Source: Roseomonas sp. KE2513 (GTDB lineage: Bacteria > Pseudomonadota > Alphaproteobacteria > Acetobacterales > Acetobacteraceae). Taken from it: a stretch of 64,000 nt of DNA. The position numbers and the translations under genes are program-made. Under the pieces are notes generated by a model, which saw nothing but the letters and a program-made list of their open reading frames with translations, had not been told where the DNA came from and ran no database searches. Below are positions 35,819 to 45,075 of this stretch, piece by piece. The stretch spans positions 62,001 to 126,000 of the forward strand of contig NZ_RCVR01000002.1 of NCBI RefSeq assembly GCF_016107305.1, read 5' to 3'. Each line of letters starts with the position of its first letter. Position 1 is the first letter of the stretch.

Positions 35819-36592
35819 ATGACGCAGCACCAGCAGGAGGCCGCTCCTCTCGGAAGCCCGGGCGCCGCCCCGCACCCCGTGCTCGCCCACCGCTACGCGC
35901 GGGCGGAGGAGCGGGAGGGCTTCGTCCGCACCCTCTTCGACCAGACGGCCCCGCATTACGACCGGATCGACCGCATCTTCTCCCTCGGCACCGGCCCCGG
36001 CTACCGGCGGCGTGCGCTGCGCGAGGCGGGACTCCGGCCGGGGATGCGCGTGCTGGACGTGGCCGTCGGCACCGGCCTCGTCGCGCGCCAGGCGGTCGCG
36101 ATCACGGGTGATCCCGCCCTCGTCACCGGCCTCGACCCCAGCGAGGGAATGCTGGCCGAGGCGCGGCGCTCCCTTCCGGGCGTCACCCTCATCGAGGGCC
36201 GGGCGGAGCGCATCCCGCTGCCGGACGCGAGCGTCGATTTCCTCTCCATGGGCTACGCGCTGCGTCACGTGGCCGATCTCGGCGCCGCCTTTGCCGAGTA
36301 CCGCCGAGTCCTGCGCCCCGGCGGGACCGTGCTGATCCTGGAGATCGGCCGGCCCGAGAGCCGCCTCGCGCGCGCCATCGCGCGCTTCTACATGGGCGCC
36401 GCCATCCCCGCACTCTGCTGGCTCGCGGCCCCCCGCCACCGCTCCGGCGAGTTGATGGCCTATTACTGGGAGACGATCGAGGCCTGCGTGCCGGCCGAGA
36501 CCATCCTCGGCGCGATGCGCGCGGCCGGCTTCTCCGAGGTCGGCCTCACGACGGAACTGGAGGTCTTCCGCGCCTATACCGCGCGGGCCTGA
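35819..36592 (+). CDS. Class I SAM methyltransferase, UbiE/COQ5-like
   Basis: 257 residues. The SAM motif I is VLDVAVGTGLVARQA (about residue 78), followed by VTGLDPSEGMLAEARR, EGRAERIPLPDASVDFLSMGYALRHV and LRPGGTVLILEIGRP. These are features of the UbiE/COQ5 quinone C-methyltransferases (FDQTAPHYDRIDRIFSLGTG near the N-terminus). The C-terminus lacks a clean match to the UbiE end, so a related methyltransferase of another pathway is possible. Start ATG 35819 overlaps no neighbour; GACAGGAGG lies just upstream. Confidence 0.85.
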   Translation: MTQHQQEAAPLGSPGAAPHPVLAHRYARAEEREGFVRTLFDQTAPHYDRIDRIFSLGTGPGYRRRALREAGLRPGMRVLDVAVGTGLVARQAVAITGDPALVTGLDPSEGMLAEARRSLPGVTLIEGRAERIPLPDASVDFLSMGYALRHVADLGAAFAEYRRVLRPGGTVLILEIGRPESRLARAIARFYMGAAIPALCWLAAPRHRSGELMAYYWETIEACVPAETILGAMRAAGFSEVGLTTELEVFRAYTARA

Positions 36593-36726
36593 TCCCGCCG
36601 TGCTTGCGCCCGCGGGCGTGCGAAAGGGAGGACGGCGCGGAGACAGGTTCGGAGACTGCGGCGGCCCCGTGGACCATCGGCGCCCGGCGCGTTAATCCGC
36701 CCGGAGTCAGCGCGCACGAGGTCTCG

Positions 36727-38262
36727 ATGTCCCATCCCAAGCCCGTCATGCTTGTCATCCTCGATGGCTGGGGTTGGCGGGAGGAGACCGCGGACAACGC
36801 CGTCGCGCAGGCGAACACGCCTACCTTCGATGCGCTCTGGGCCACCTGCCCGCGCGCCTTCCTCCGCACCTGCGGGCCGGATGTCGGGCTGCCGCAGGGG
36901 CAGATGGGAAATTCCGAGGTCGGCCACCTGAACATCGGCGCCGGCCGCATCGTCATGCAGGACCTGCCGCGCATCGACGCCGCGATCGCGGACGGCACGC
37001 TGGCCGGCATGCCCGCCATCGTCTGGCTCGGCGAGCAGCTCCATGCCAGCGGCGGCGTGCTGCACCTCTGCGGGCTGACCTCCCCAGGCGGCGTCCACGC
37101 GCACCAGGACCACGCGGTGGCCGTGGCCGAGATTTTCGCGGCCAAGGGCATCCCCGTGGCCGTCCATGCCTGGACCGACGGCCGCGACACCCCGCCCGAG
37201 GCCGCCGCCGAGACCCTTCCCGCCTTCGAGGCCGCGCTGCCCGAGGGCGCGGTCATCGCGACCGTGACCGGCCGCTACTTCGCCATGGACCGCGACAACC
37301 GCTGGGAGCGCGTCTCCCAGGCCTGGCGCGCCATGGTCATGGGCGAGGGCACGGAGGCCGCCAGCGCCATCGACGCGGTGCGCGCCGCCCACGCCGCCGG
37401 CCAGACGGACGAGTTCATCCCCCCGAGCGTCATGGCCGGGTATGACGGCATGCGCGACGGCGACGCCGTGCTCTGCTTCAACTTCCGCGCCGACCGCGTG
37501 CGGGAGATCATGGCCGCCCTGCTGGACCCCGACTTCACCGGCTTCTCCCGCCCGCAGGACCCCGCCCTCTGCGGCGCCGTCGCCATGACCGAGTACTCGG
37601 AGGCGCTGAACCCGCTGCTGGAGACGATCTTCCCGCCGCAATCCATGGCGGGGCTGCTCGGGCCGACGGTATCGGCCGCTGGCATGACCCAGCTGCGCAT
37701 GGCCGAGACGGAGAAGTACCCGCACGTCACCTACTTCCTGAACGGCGGGGTCGAGACGCCCTCCCCGAGGGAAGAGCGGCTGATGATCCCCTCCCCCAAG
37801 GTCGCCACCTACGACCTGCAGCCGGAGATGTCGGAGCCCGAGCTGGCGGAGAAGGCCGAGGCCGCGATCCGCTCCGGCATCTACGACATGATCATCCTCA
37901 ACTTCGCCAACGCGGACATGGTCGGCCATACCGGCGTGCTGGAGGCCGCGATCCGCGCCTGCGAGGCGGCGGACGAGGGGCTCGGCCGCGTCGCCCGCGC
38001 CATCCACGACATGGGCGGCGCCCTTCTGGTGACGGCCGATCACGGCAATGCGGAAATGATGCGCGACCCCGTGACCGGCGGCCCGCACACCGCGCACACG
38101 CTGAACCCGGTGCCGGTGCTTCTCTACAACGGGCCTGAGAATGTTACGGCCCTGCATGACGGCCGGCTGGCCGACCTCGCGCCAACCATCCTCGCGCTGC
38201 TGGGCCTGCCCCAGCCCGCGGAGATGACGGGGCGGAACCTGATGGAGGCCCCTGCCGGGTGA
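36727..38262 (+). CDS. gpmI: 2,3-bisphosphoglycerate-independent phosphoglycerate mutase
   Basis: Cytosolic glycolytic enzyme interconverting 3- and 2-phosphoglycerate with Mn2+. The 511-residue protein has the alkaline-phosphatase-fold metal motif PVMLVILDGWGWRE, the catalytic Ser in GNSEVGHLNIGAGRIV, HAWTDGRDTPPEAA, CFNFRADRVREI, and the C-terminal metal ligands NFANADMVGHTG and VTADHGNAEMM. The start at ATG 36727 has CGAGG five bases ahead. Its stop overlaps the next gene start as GTGA. Confidence 0.97.
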   Translation: MSHPKPVMLVILDGWGWREETADNAVAQANTPTFDALWATCPRAFLRTCGPDVGLPQGQMGNSEVGHLNIGAGRIVMQDLPRIDAAIADGTLAGMPAIVWLGEQLHASGGVLHLCGLTSPGGVHAHQDHAVAVAEIFAAKGIPVAVHAWTDGRDTPPEAAAETLPAFEAALPEGAVIATVTGRYFAMDRDNRWERVSQAWRAMVMGEGTEAASAIDAVRAAHAAGQTDEFIPPSVMAGYDGMRDGDAVLCFNFRADRVREIMAALLDPDFTGFSRPQDPALCGAVAMTEYSEALNPLLETIFPPQSMAGLLGPTVSAAGMTQLRMAETEKYPHVTYFLNGGVETPSPREERLMIPSPKVATYDLQPEMSEPELAEKAEAAIRSGIYDMIILNFANADMVGHTGVLEAAIRACEAADEGLGRVARAIHDMGGALLVTADHGNAEMMRDPVTGGPHTAHTLNPVPVLLYNGPENVTALHDGRLADLAPTILALLGLPQPAEMTGRNLMEAPAG

Positions 38263-39659
38263 GGCCGCGCGGGCCCCGCGCCGGCGAAGCCCTGCGCCGC
38301 GCGGCGCTGGCCGTGTTCGCCCTTTCCCTCAGCCCGCTTCCCGCCAAAGCACAGCCCGCGACGGCGATCGACCGCCAGTCCCTCGGCGAGGCCGAGCGGG
38401 ATGCCCGCAGCGCGCGCGACGACGCCGCCGGCATCGCCCGCGCCGCCCGCGCGGCCGAGGCCGCGGAGCGGGGCCTGGCGGAGCGGCGGGCCGAGGCCGG
38501 GCGGCGCGCCGTCGCGGCCGAGGCGGCGCTGGCCGCGGCGGAGGCAAGGCTGGCCGCCGCCGGGGCCGCCCGCGACGCCGCCGAGGCGGACCTGACCCGC
38601 CGCGCCGAGGAGCTGGCGCCGCTGGTCCCGGCGATGCGCCGCCTCAGCCTCTGGCCCGCCGAGACGCTGCTGGTGGTGCCCGCCCCGCCCGAGGAGGCGC
38701 TGCGCGGCGCGCTCGTCCTGCGCGGCGTCGCCCGGCGGCTCGCCGGGGAGGCCGCCGAGTACCGCAGCGCCCGTGAGGCCGCTTCCCGCGCCGCGGCCGG
38801 CCTTGAGGAGCAGCGCCGACGTCTCGTGACCACCCGCGTGGCGGCGCGCGAGACCTCTGAGGCTGTCGAAGTCGCGCTGAACGAGGCCCGCACCCGCCGC
38901 GACGAGGCCCGCGACGCCGAGGCAGCCGCCACCCGCCGCGCCGCCGCCGCCGCCGCCCAGGCCCGCGACCTTCGCGGCGCGCTGGAACGGCTGGAGCGCG
39001 AGGCCCGGGCCCGCGAGGCGAGGGAGCGCGCCGAGGCCGCCGCCCGCGCCCGGGAAGCCGAGGCGCGCGAGCGGCAGGCCGAGGCCCGTCGGCGGGAGGC
39101 CGAGGGCCGCGCGCGAGAGGCCGAGGCGCGGGAGGCGGCCAGGGACGCCCTGGCCCGGGACACGGCCCGCGACCGGACCGCCCAGGAAAAAGCGGCGCGT
39201 GAAATGCAGGATGCCGACCGCGACGCCGAGCGGGCGCGGGAGAGCCTCGCCGCCGCGCGGGAGCGGGCGCGGGACACGGGCCGGCCGCGCCCCGGGCGGG
39301 CCGCGCCCGTGGCCGGCAGCGTCCAGCGGGACTTCGGCGAGCGCGGTGCGACCGGCCAGACCTGGCTCGCCAGCCCCGGCGCTCGGGTGGTCAGCCCCTG
39401 CAGCGGGCAGGTCGTCTTCTCCGGCCCCTTCCGTTCCTACGGACGGATGTTGATTGTCGATTGCGGCGGCGGATACCATTTCGTCCTGGCCGGTCTCGAC
39501 CGGCTGGACGCGGAGCCCGGGCAGCGCGTGCTGGCCGGTGAGGCGGTGGGAACACTTGGTAACGCTGTGTCTGCTGGCGGAGGCCGCGCGTCGCTCTACG
39601 TTGAGTTGCGCCGCCGCGGCCAGCCGGTGGATCCCGCGAGTTGGATGAGACGCGGCTGA
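38259..39659 (+). CDS. Murein hydrolase activator, EnvC-like (LytM domain)
   Basis: 466 residues: a signal-like N-terminus (AALAVFALSLSPLPAKAQP), a very long Ala/Arg/Glu coiled coil (about residues 40-340) and a C-terminal LytM/M23 domain. In the latter, PGARVVSPCSGQVVFSGPFRSYGRMLIVDCGGGYHFVLAGLD and AVGTLGN are recognisable, but the first zinc motif (HxGxD) is replaced by TGQTWL, so it should be an activator of amidases rather than a peptidase, as for EnvC. GTG 38259 overlaps the gpmI stop. EnvC-ctpA clustering is usual in alphaproteobacteria. Confidence 0.85.
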   Translation: MRPRGPRAGEALRRAALAVFALSLSPLPAKAQPATAIDRQSLGEAERDARSARDDAAGIARAARAAEAAERGLAERRAEAGRRAVAAEAALAAAEARLAAAGAARDAAEADLTRRAEELAPLVPAMRRLSLWPAETLLVVPAPPEEALRGALVLRGVARRLAGEAAEYRSAREAASRAAAGLEEQRRRLVTTRVAARETSEAVEVALNEARTRRDEARDAEAAATRRAAAAAAQARDLRGALERLEREARAREARERAEAAARAREAEARERQAEARRREAEGRAREAEAREAARDALARDTARDRTAQEKAAREMQDADRDAERARESLAAARERARDTGRPRPGRAAPVAGSVQRDFGERGATGQTWLASPGARVVSPCSGQVVFSGPFRSYGRMLIVDCGGGYHFVLAGLDRLDAEPGQRVLAGEAVGTLGNAVSAGGGRASLYVELRRRGQPVDPASWMRRG

Positions 39660-39764
39660 GGCCCCCGCCGGGCCGGGCGCGGAACTGGGTAACCGTTGGG
39701 CAAGCCGCCCTGCGGCAATATGAGAAGCCGCGCGGTGCGCCGCGGCAGAAAGGGTGCCTGACCG

Positions 39765-41234
39765 ATGCAAAACCCTGCCGGACCGTCGGACACGCCCCGG
39801 ACCCAGTTGCGGAGTGAAAAAGCCCGCGCGGCCGCCCGGCGGTCGAGGATGCGCCTTGTCGGCCCGGTCATGGCCGCCTTTACCGCCGGCGTGGTCATCG
39901 GCCCCGTGGTGGCCGCCTGGGCGCAGGACGGCTCGCGCGCCGAGACCTACCGGCTGCTGAACCTCTTCGGCGACGTCTTCGAGCGCGTCCGCGCCGAGTA
40001 CGTGGAGCCCGTGAACGATCGCGACGTGATCGAGAACGCGATCAACGGGATGCTCCAGGGCCTAGACCCGCACTCCTCCTACATGAACGTCCGCAGCTTC
40101 CGCGACATGCAGGTCCAGACGCGCGGCGAGTTCGGCGGCCTCGGCATCGAGGTCAGCCAGGAAGCCGGCTACGTTAAGGTCATCTCGCCGATCGACGAGA
40201 CGCCCGCCGCCCGGGCCGGGGTGAAGCCCGGCGACCTCATCACCCATATCAACAGCACCAGCACCCAGGGCCTGACCCTGCAGGAGGCGGTGGACCAGAT
40301 GCGGGGCGAGCGCGGCAGCAGCATCCGCCTGACCATCCGGCGCGAGGGCACGGCCACGCCGATCGAGCTCTCCCTCACCCGCGACGTGATCCGCCCGCAG
40401 GTCGTGCGCTCCCGGCTGGAGAGCGGGGACATCGCCTATATCCGCCTCACCTCCTTCAACGAGCAGACGGAGGTCGGCCTGCGCCGGGCGCTGTCGAACC
40501 TTCGCAGCCAGACGCGCGACGGGCTGAAGGGCATCGTGCTCGATCTCCGCAACAATCCGGGCGGGCTGCTCGACCAGGCGATCCAGGTCTCGGACGACTT
40601 CCTCGACCAGGGTGAGATCGTCTCCACCCGCGCCCGCCGGCCCGAGGACGCGCAGCGCTGGAACGCCCGCACCGGCGATATCGCCCAGGGCCTGCCGGTG
40701 GTGGTGCTGGTCAACGCCGGCTCAGCCTCGGCTTCCGAGATCGTGGCGGGTGCGCTGCAGGACCACCGCCGCGCGATCGTCATGGGCATCCGCAGCTTCG
40801 GCAAGGGATCGGTGCAGACCGTGATGCCGCTGCCGGGCAACGGCGCCATCCGCCTGACCACGGCGCGCTACTACACGCCCTCCGGACGCTCCATCCAGGC
40901 GACGGGCATCGAGCCCGACATCGAGGTGCTGGCCCAGCGGGAGGACGCCGCCCAGAACCGCGAACGCGACCGCGAGGCCGACCTGCGTCGTGCGCTGCGG
41001 AACGACAACGGCGGCACCCCCGGGCCCGCGCAGGGGGTGAATGCCCGCCCGGCCGCGCCCCTGCCGCCGCTGAACCTGCCCGCGGGCGTGGCCGACCGCG
41101 TCCAGCGCCTGCCGGCCGAGGGCGCGCCCGCCTTCGACCCGACGAAGCCGGAGACCGACCATCAGCTCCAGCAGGCGGTCGGGCTGCTGCACGCGCTGGC
41201 GGCCAACCCGCCCCAGCGCCGCGCCAGCCGCTGA
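39765..41234 (+). CDS. ctpA: Carboxy-terminal processing protease (S41 family)
   Basis: Periplasmic serine protease of the CtpA/Prc class, 489 residues. Signal anchor at residues 27-46 (LVGPVMAAFTAGVVIGPVVAA), N-terminal helical part with NAINGMLQGLDPHSSYM, a PDZ domain near residues 90-180 (GGLGIEVSQEAGYVKVISPI, ARAGVKPGDLITHI), and the S41 core with catalytic Ser in NAGSASASEIVAGALQD and Lys in GIRSFGKGSVQTVMPL. The C-terminal 60 residues are Pro/Ala-rich. It follows the EnvC-like gene, with which it likely acts in cell-wall remodelling. Confidence 0.95.
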   Translation: MQNPAGPSDTPRTQLRSEKARAAARRSRMRLVGPVMAAFTAGVVIGPVVAAWAQDGSRAETYRLLNLFGDVFERVRAEYVEPVNDRDVIENAINGMLQGLDPHSSYMNVRSFRDMQVQTRGEFGGLGIEVSQEAGYVKVISPIDETPAARAGVKPGDLITHINSTSTQGLTLQEAVDQMRGERGSSIRLTIRREGTATPIELSLTRDVIRPQVVRSRLESGDIAYIRLTSFNEQTEVGLRRALSNLRSQTRDGLKGIVLDLRNNPGGLLDQAIQVSDDFLDQGEIVSTRARRPEDAQRWNARTGDIAQGLPVVVLVNAGSASASEIVAGALQDHRRAIVMGIRSFGKGSVQTVMPLPGNGAIRLTTARYYTPSGRSIQATGIEPDIEVLAQREDAAQNRERDREADLRRALRNDNGGTPGPAQGVNARPAAPLPPLNLPAGVADRVQRLPAEGAPAFDPTKPETDHQLQQAVGLLHALAANPPQRRASR

Positions 41235-41258
41235 GCCGCGAGGGCGCCGAAGCCACGC

Positions 41259-42404
41259 ATGAGGGCACTCGGCGTCTTCTGGCTGGTCGTGCTCGCCGCC
41301 ATGGCAGGCGGCGCGGCCGTTCTGCAGTGGCTGGGCCCGCCGGAGAGCGGGGTTCCGCCGGGCCTCACACAGGCGGCGACGCCGGCCGAGCCCGCTGCCC
41401 CTGCCGAACCGGCGGAACCCGCACCCGCACCGCCGCCTCCCGCCGTGGCCGCAGCGCCGGAGCCTGTTCCGCCCGCCCCGGCTCCACTGCCGACAGCGGA
41501 GCCCGCTGCGGCGCAGGCCGAACCTCCCGCCCTTCCCAGCGCGCCCGAGCCGCCGCCCCTGCCCACCCCGATGCGCCGCGCGGAGGCGCAGCCCAACCGG
41601 CCGATCCCGCCACCCGACCCGGCGCTGCAGGAGCCCTCCCGTTACGGCCCATTGCCGAAGGTGGGACCGGAGGGCCGCACCTCGATTCGTGCCTATGGCC
41701 GCCCCTTCGACCGAAGCGAGACCCGGCCGCGCGTGGCCCTGGTGGTAGGCAACCTCGGCCTCTCCGCCGCTCTGTCGGAGGAGGCGATCGCGCGCCTGCC
41801 TCCCGCCACCGGTCTTGCCTTCTCGCCCTACGCACCCCGGCTAGACCCGCTGCTGGAGCGCGCCCGGCTCCGCGGCATGGAGGTGCTGAGCGCCATTCCG
41901 ATGGAGCCGGCCAACTACCCCGCGAACGATCCCGGTGAGCGCGCGCTGATGACCACCCTGCCCCCCGCCGAGAATGGCGACCGGCTGGCCTGGGTCATCT
42001 CGCGCCTCTCCGGCCAGGTGGGGGCGATCGGCGCGCTCGGGCCCATGCGGGGAGAGCGCTTCGCAGCGCTGCCGGAGCTCATCGGCGGTGTGCAGGATGT
42101 GCTGCGGCAGCACGGGCTGCTCTACGTCGATCCCCGCCCCGGCGCCCCCTCACCCGCCCGGGCCTGGGGCCGCAGCGTGGACATCGTGGTGGACGAGCCC
42201 GCCACGCGCGGCGAGATCGACCGACGCCTCGCCGAGCTGGAGCGAATCGCCCGCGAGCGCGGCTCGGCCCTCGGCCTTGCGGGGGACGTGACGCCCGTGC
42301 TGGTGGACCGCGTGGCCGCCTGGGCCGCGGGGCTGGAGTCTCGTGGGCTGGTCATGGCCCCCGTCACCGCCCTCATACGCCGGCCTGAGGAGATTCCCCG
42401 CTAG
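41259..42404 (+). CDS. Divergent polysaccharide deacetylase family protein (YibQ)
   Basis: 381 residues. One N-terminal membrane segment (FWLVVLAAMAGGAAVLQWL) is followed by a long Pro/Ala/Glu linker (residues 25-130) and a C-terminal domain of the YibQ/divergent polysaccharide deacetylase type: RVALVVGNLGLSAALSEEAIARL, GLAFSPYAPRLDPLLERARL, EVLSAIPMEP and GLLYVDPRPGAPSPA. The family lies next to ctpA in many proteobacteria and probably acts in the periplasm on the cell wall; the enzymatic role is not established. It is 24 bases after ctpA and one base before rppH. Confidence 0.85.
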   Translation: MRALGVFWLVVLAAMAGGAAVLQWLGPPESGVPPGLTQAATPAEPAAPAEPAEPAPAPPPPAVAAAPEPVPPAPAPLPTAEPAAAQAEPPALPSAPEPPPLPTPMRRAEAQPNRPIPPPDPALQEPSRYGPLPKVGPEGRTSIRAYGRPFDRSETRPRVALVVGNLGLSAALSEEAIARLPPATGLAFSPYAPRLDPLLERARLRGMEVLSAIPMEPANYPANDPGERALMTTLPPAENGDRLAWVISRLSGQVGAIGALGPMRGERFAALPELIGGVQDVLRQHGLLYVDPRPGAPSPARAWGRSVDIVVDEPATRGEIDRRLAELERIARERGSALGLAGDVTPVLVDRVAAWAAGLESRGLVMAPVTALIRRPEEIPR

Positions 42405-42405
42405 C

Positions 42406-42894
42406 ATGGCCCCGCTTCCGCTTCGCCCCAACGTGGGCGCCTGCCTCTTCAATCGCGACGGCCTCGTGCTGATCGCCCGCCGCGCCGACCTGCCTGCGGG
42501 TGAGGCCGCCACCGGCGCCTGGCAGCTTCCCCAGGGCGGGTTGGACCCCGGCGAGGACCCGGAGGCTGCCGTGCTGCGCGAGCTGTCGGAGGAGATCGGC
42601 ACCCGCAACGCCGCAGTCATGGGCCGGATGCCCGAATGGCTGGACTACGACCTGCCTACCCCTCTCATCGGCAAGGCGCTGGGCGGGAAGTACCGGGGGC
42701 AGACGCAGCTCTGGTTCGCCTTACGCTTCCTCGGCCAGGATGCCGAGATCCGGCTGGACGCCGACAAGCACCAGGAATTCGACGCTTGGCGCTGGGCGCC
42801 GCTCACCGAGCTGCCGGAGATCGCCGTCGCCTTCCGCCGCCCCATCTACGCGCGGCTGGCGAAGGACTTCGCCGCCTACGCGGTGCCGGGCTGA
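42406..42894 (+). CDS. rppH: RNA pyrophosphohydrolase (Nudix)
   Basis: Removes pyrophosphate from mRNA 5' ends to trigger decay. The 162-residue protein has RPNVGACLFNRDGLVLIARR, WQLPQGGLDPGEDPEAAVLRELSEEIG (Nudix box, all Glu residues present), YDLPTPLIGKALGGKYRGQTQLWFALRF and EFDAWRWAPLTELPE, the canonical RppH order. The start ATG 42406 is the natural choice, one base after the yibQ stop. End of the conserved plus-strand block. Confidence 0.93.
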   Translation: MAPLPLRPNVGACLFNRDGLVLIARRADLPAGEAATGAWQLPQGGLDPGEDPEAAVLRELSEEIGTRNAAVMGRMPEWLDYDLPTPLIGKALGGKYRGQTQLWFALRFLGQDAEIRLDADKHQEFDAWRWAPLTELPEIAVAFRRPIYARLAKDFAAYAVPG

Positions 42895-42896
42895 AC

Positions 42897-44039
42897 TCAG
42901 GCGGCGGAGAAGGCGCGGGCCATGGCGCGCCACATCTCCTTGCGGTTGTACTCCCAGTCCAGAGGCAGGCCCCGGTGCAGCTTGCCGTCCGGCCGCGCGA
43001 CGCCTGCGGAGGTGACAAGCCAGGAGTGCCGGTCCGCCAGCCCCCAGGTTAGAAAGGTCTTCACCCCCGCGCCGATGGCGGATTCCATGAAGGCGGTGAC
43101 GCGATCCCCCACCAGCCGGTCGCGGGCCAGGTAATCCTCGGGCAGGGTGTTGCCCTCCCGCACGTCCAGTTCCGTCACCAGCACCGACAGGCCCTCGGCC
43201 CTGAGCGCGTTGACGAATGAGGCGAAGACCGCGCCGCTGAAGGGCCGCACGAGCTGCAGATGCGCCTGGATGCCCACCGCGTCGATCGGTACGCGCCGTT
43301 GCAACATGCCGCGGACAAGGGCGAGCAGGCGGCGACGCTTCTCCTCGGCCCAGGGCGTGTCCTCCTCCACGCCGTATTCGTTCAGCACGAGGCGGAGCGT
43401 GGAGTCTTGCTCGCGCGCCAGGCGGAAGGCGGTGTCGATGTAGGAAGGGCCGAGGGTGCGGAGAAAGGGCGTGTCCCGCAGTTCGCCTTGCGCTTGGGGC
43501 GTGTCGCTGCCGGGCGGATCCGCGACCACCTCATTCGCCACGTCCCAGTCGCGAATGCGGAGGCGCGTGGTGGAAAGGACACGAGCGATATGGGCAGCCA
43601 TGACCGCGCGGGCGCGGGGCGCCCCGTCGGCCACGGCGGAGACGGCCCAATCGGGGAAGGCCTCGTGCCAGACGAGCGCGTGGCCCCGCGTCGGCCGGCC
43701 ACGCGCCGCGCCCCACCCCACCACGCCGTCGAGGGCAGTGAAGTCGAACTCGCCCTCCCTTGGCTGGAGGGTAGACCACTTGCCCTCGTATTCCGGGACG
43801 AGGAGCCCGGCCTCGTTCTCGTAGATGGCCGCGTAGGACGGGTCACCAGCGAGAAGGCCGGACTGCACCGCCGCCCCGAAGGTGAAGCCCTTTGCGCGCG
43901 CGATCTGGTAGAGACCGGGCCCCTGGCCCCGTGCTTGCCCCCAGGCCACGCCGCCACGGCCCAGCCCGGCGGCAAGGCCGGCGCCGAGCACGAGGCGGCG
44001 GGAGGCGCGCCCCGCCGGGCGCTGCGGAAGGCGGGCCAT
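42897..44039 (-). CDS. Exported GH10 family glycoside hydrolase (endo-beta-1,4-xylanase-like)
   Basis: 380 residues with an N-terminal RASRRLVLGAGLAAGLG segment, a likely Tat signal, then a single GH10 barrel. Catalytic residues are visible: acid/base Glu in WDVANEVV (about residue 160) and nucleophile Glu in VLVTELDVRE (about 265). Other landmarks are GHALVWHEAFPDW, VGIQAHLQL and FLTWGLADRHSW. No carbohydrate-binding module is present. Start ATG 44039 lies directly after the stop of the ferritin-like gene (TGAGATG), so it is translationally coupled to it. Xylanase or other GH10 activity is inferred from the family. Confidence 0.92.
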   Translation of the reverse strand: MARLPQRPAGRASRRLVLGAGLAAGLGRGGVAWGQARGQGPGLYQIARAKGFTFGAAVQSGLLAGDPSYAAIYENEAGLLVPEYEGKWSTLQPREGEFDFTALDGVVGWGAARGRPTRGHALVWHEAFPDWAVSAVADGAPRARAVMAAHIARVLSTTRLRIRDWDVANEVVADPPGSDTPQAQGELRDTPFLRTLGPSYIDTAFRLAREQDSTLRLVLNEYGVEEDTPWAEEKRRRLLALVRGMLQRRVPIDAVGIQAHLQLVRPFSGAVFASFVNALRAEGLSVLVTELDVREGNTLPEDYLARDRLVGDRVTAFMESAIGAGVKTFLTWGLADRHSWLVTSAGVARPDGKLHRGLPLDWEYNRKEMWRAMARAFSAA

Positions 44040-44040
44040 C

Positions 44041-44907
44041 TCAGGCCGCGGCGCGCGGGGAGGCGTTCTCGTTCGCCGCGCTTGAGCCTGAGCCTGAGCC
44101 CTGGGCGTACCTGCTACGCCGCCATTGCAGCAGCTTCCAGGCGCCCTTCGCCGCAAGGTCCGAAAGCCGCCCGCGCGGCTCCAGCCCGATCGACTTGAAG
44201 ATCATGCCCATGCCCCGCTCGATGTGGCGGAAGCGGTAGTAGGACATGGAGCGGCCCATGTAGCTGCGCATGCAGCGCTCGTGGCTGTAGGGCAGGTTCG
44301 CCGGCTCGTTGCCGCAGTGGTAGGCAAAAGCCAGCTCGTCGTCCTCGGACTCGCCGATGCGCCCCGCGGCCACGCGCAGGCGTTGCGGGAAGGAGAGCTT
44401 CTCGCGCGCCAAGTAGCGCTTCATGTGGTCGTAGAAGAGCTTGAAGTGCCGGTACTCGTCCGCCGCGATCAGGCGGCAAACCTGCTTCAGCACCGGCTCC
44501 TCCGTGCTCTCGCCGAGCGCGGTGTAGTAGGAGGAGGTGCCGGTCTCGACCATGCAGCGCGCGATCAGCTCGCCCGTGCGGGAGCCGCGGATGGAGGCGT
44601 CGGCCTTCACGTCGATCTTGAAGCCCTCGCGGTAGCGGGCGAAGGCGTCGTCGAAGGACCAGCTGGGATCGGCGATTTCCGCCCAGCGGCCGAGGGCGTC
44701 GCCGTGCTGCACTTCCTCCACCGCCCAGTTGTCGGCGGCCTGGCGGAAGTCTGGATCGCCGGTGAAGACGTTGTTGAGGTAGATCGCGTAGTCCACCCCG
44801 TTCTTCTCCACGAGGGCGGCGGCCTTCACGAGCGACAGGATGCCCGGATCGACCTTCGTGGGATCGAACGCATCCCAGGCGACCTGGTCGAGGGTCCAGT
44901 GCTTCAT
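44041..44907 (-). CDS. Ferritin-like di-iron protein
   Basis: 288-residue helical protein. Two Glu-x-x-His motifs, EEVQHG (about residue 65) and DEYRHF (about 152), together with other Glu residues (ETGTSSYYTALGE) fit a ferritin-like di-iron site as in acyl-ACP desaturase-type or rubrerythrin-like proteins. The C-terminal 70 residues (RCMRSYMGRSMSYYRFRHIERGMGMI) form an extra helical part, and the end is Ser/Gly/Ala-rich. No electron-transfer partner is adjacent. Oxidase/oxygenase, desaturase or storage role is unknown. Upstream gap to the divergent hydrolase gene is 168 bases. Confidence 0.72.
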   Translation of the reverse strand: MKHWTLDQVAWDAFDPTKVDPGILSLVKAAALVEKNGVDYAIYLNNVFTGDPDFRQAADNWAVEEVQHGDALGRWAEIADPSWSFDDAFARYREGFKIDVKADASIRGSRTGELIARCMVETGTSSYYTALGESTEEPVLKQVCRLIAADEYRHFKLFYDHMKRYLAREKLSFPQRLRVAAGRIGESEDDELAFAYHCGNEPANLPYSHERCMRSYMGRSMSYYRFRHIERGMGMIFKSIGLEPRGRLSDLAAKGAWKLLQWRRSRYAQGSGSGSSAANENASPRAAA

Positions 44908-44933
44908 GAGTTTCGTGGTCTCGCGCTAGGTGA

Positions 44934-44985
44934 TCGGGGCTTGCAGCCCATTTGCCGGTCCGGGGGGGCGGCTTTCAAGCCCCGA
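44934..44985. promoter_or_regulatory. 10-base perfect inverted repeat in a divergent promoter region
   Basis: TCGGGGCTTG (44934-44943) and CAAGCCCCGA (44976-44985) flank a 32-base loop in the 168-base gap between the divergent ferritin-like and alpha/beta-hydrolase genes. It could be paired operator half-sites or a long hairpin. No -35/-10 pair was recognised with confidence. Confidence 0.4.
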
Positions 44986-45075
44986 CCCGATCTTATCCGC
45001 GCCTTGCTCACGTTGCATCGGCGCCTCATCCTCCCTCCTAGGCGGCGAAGACCGCCTCGGAGAGGGGATCACCGC

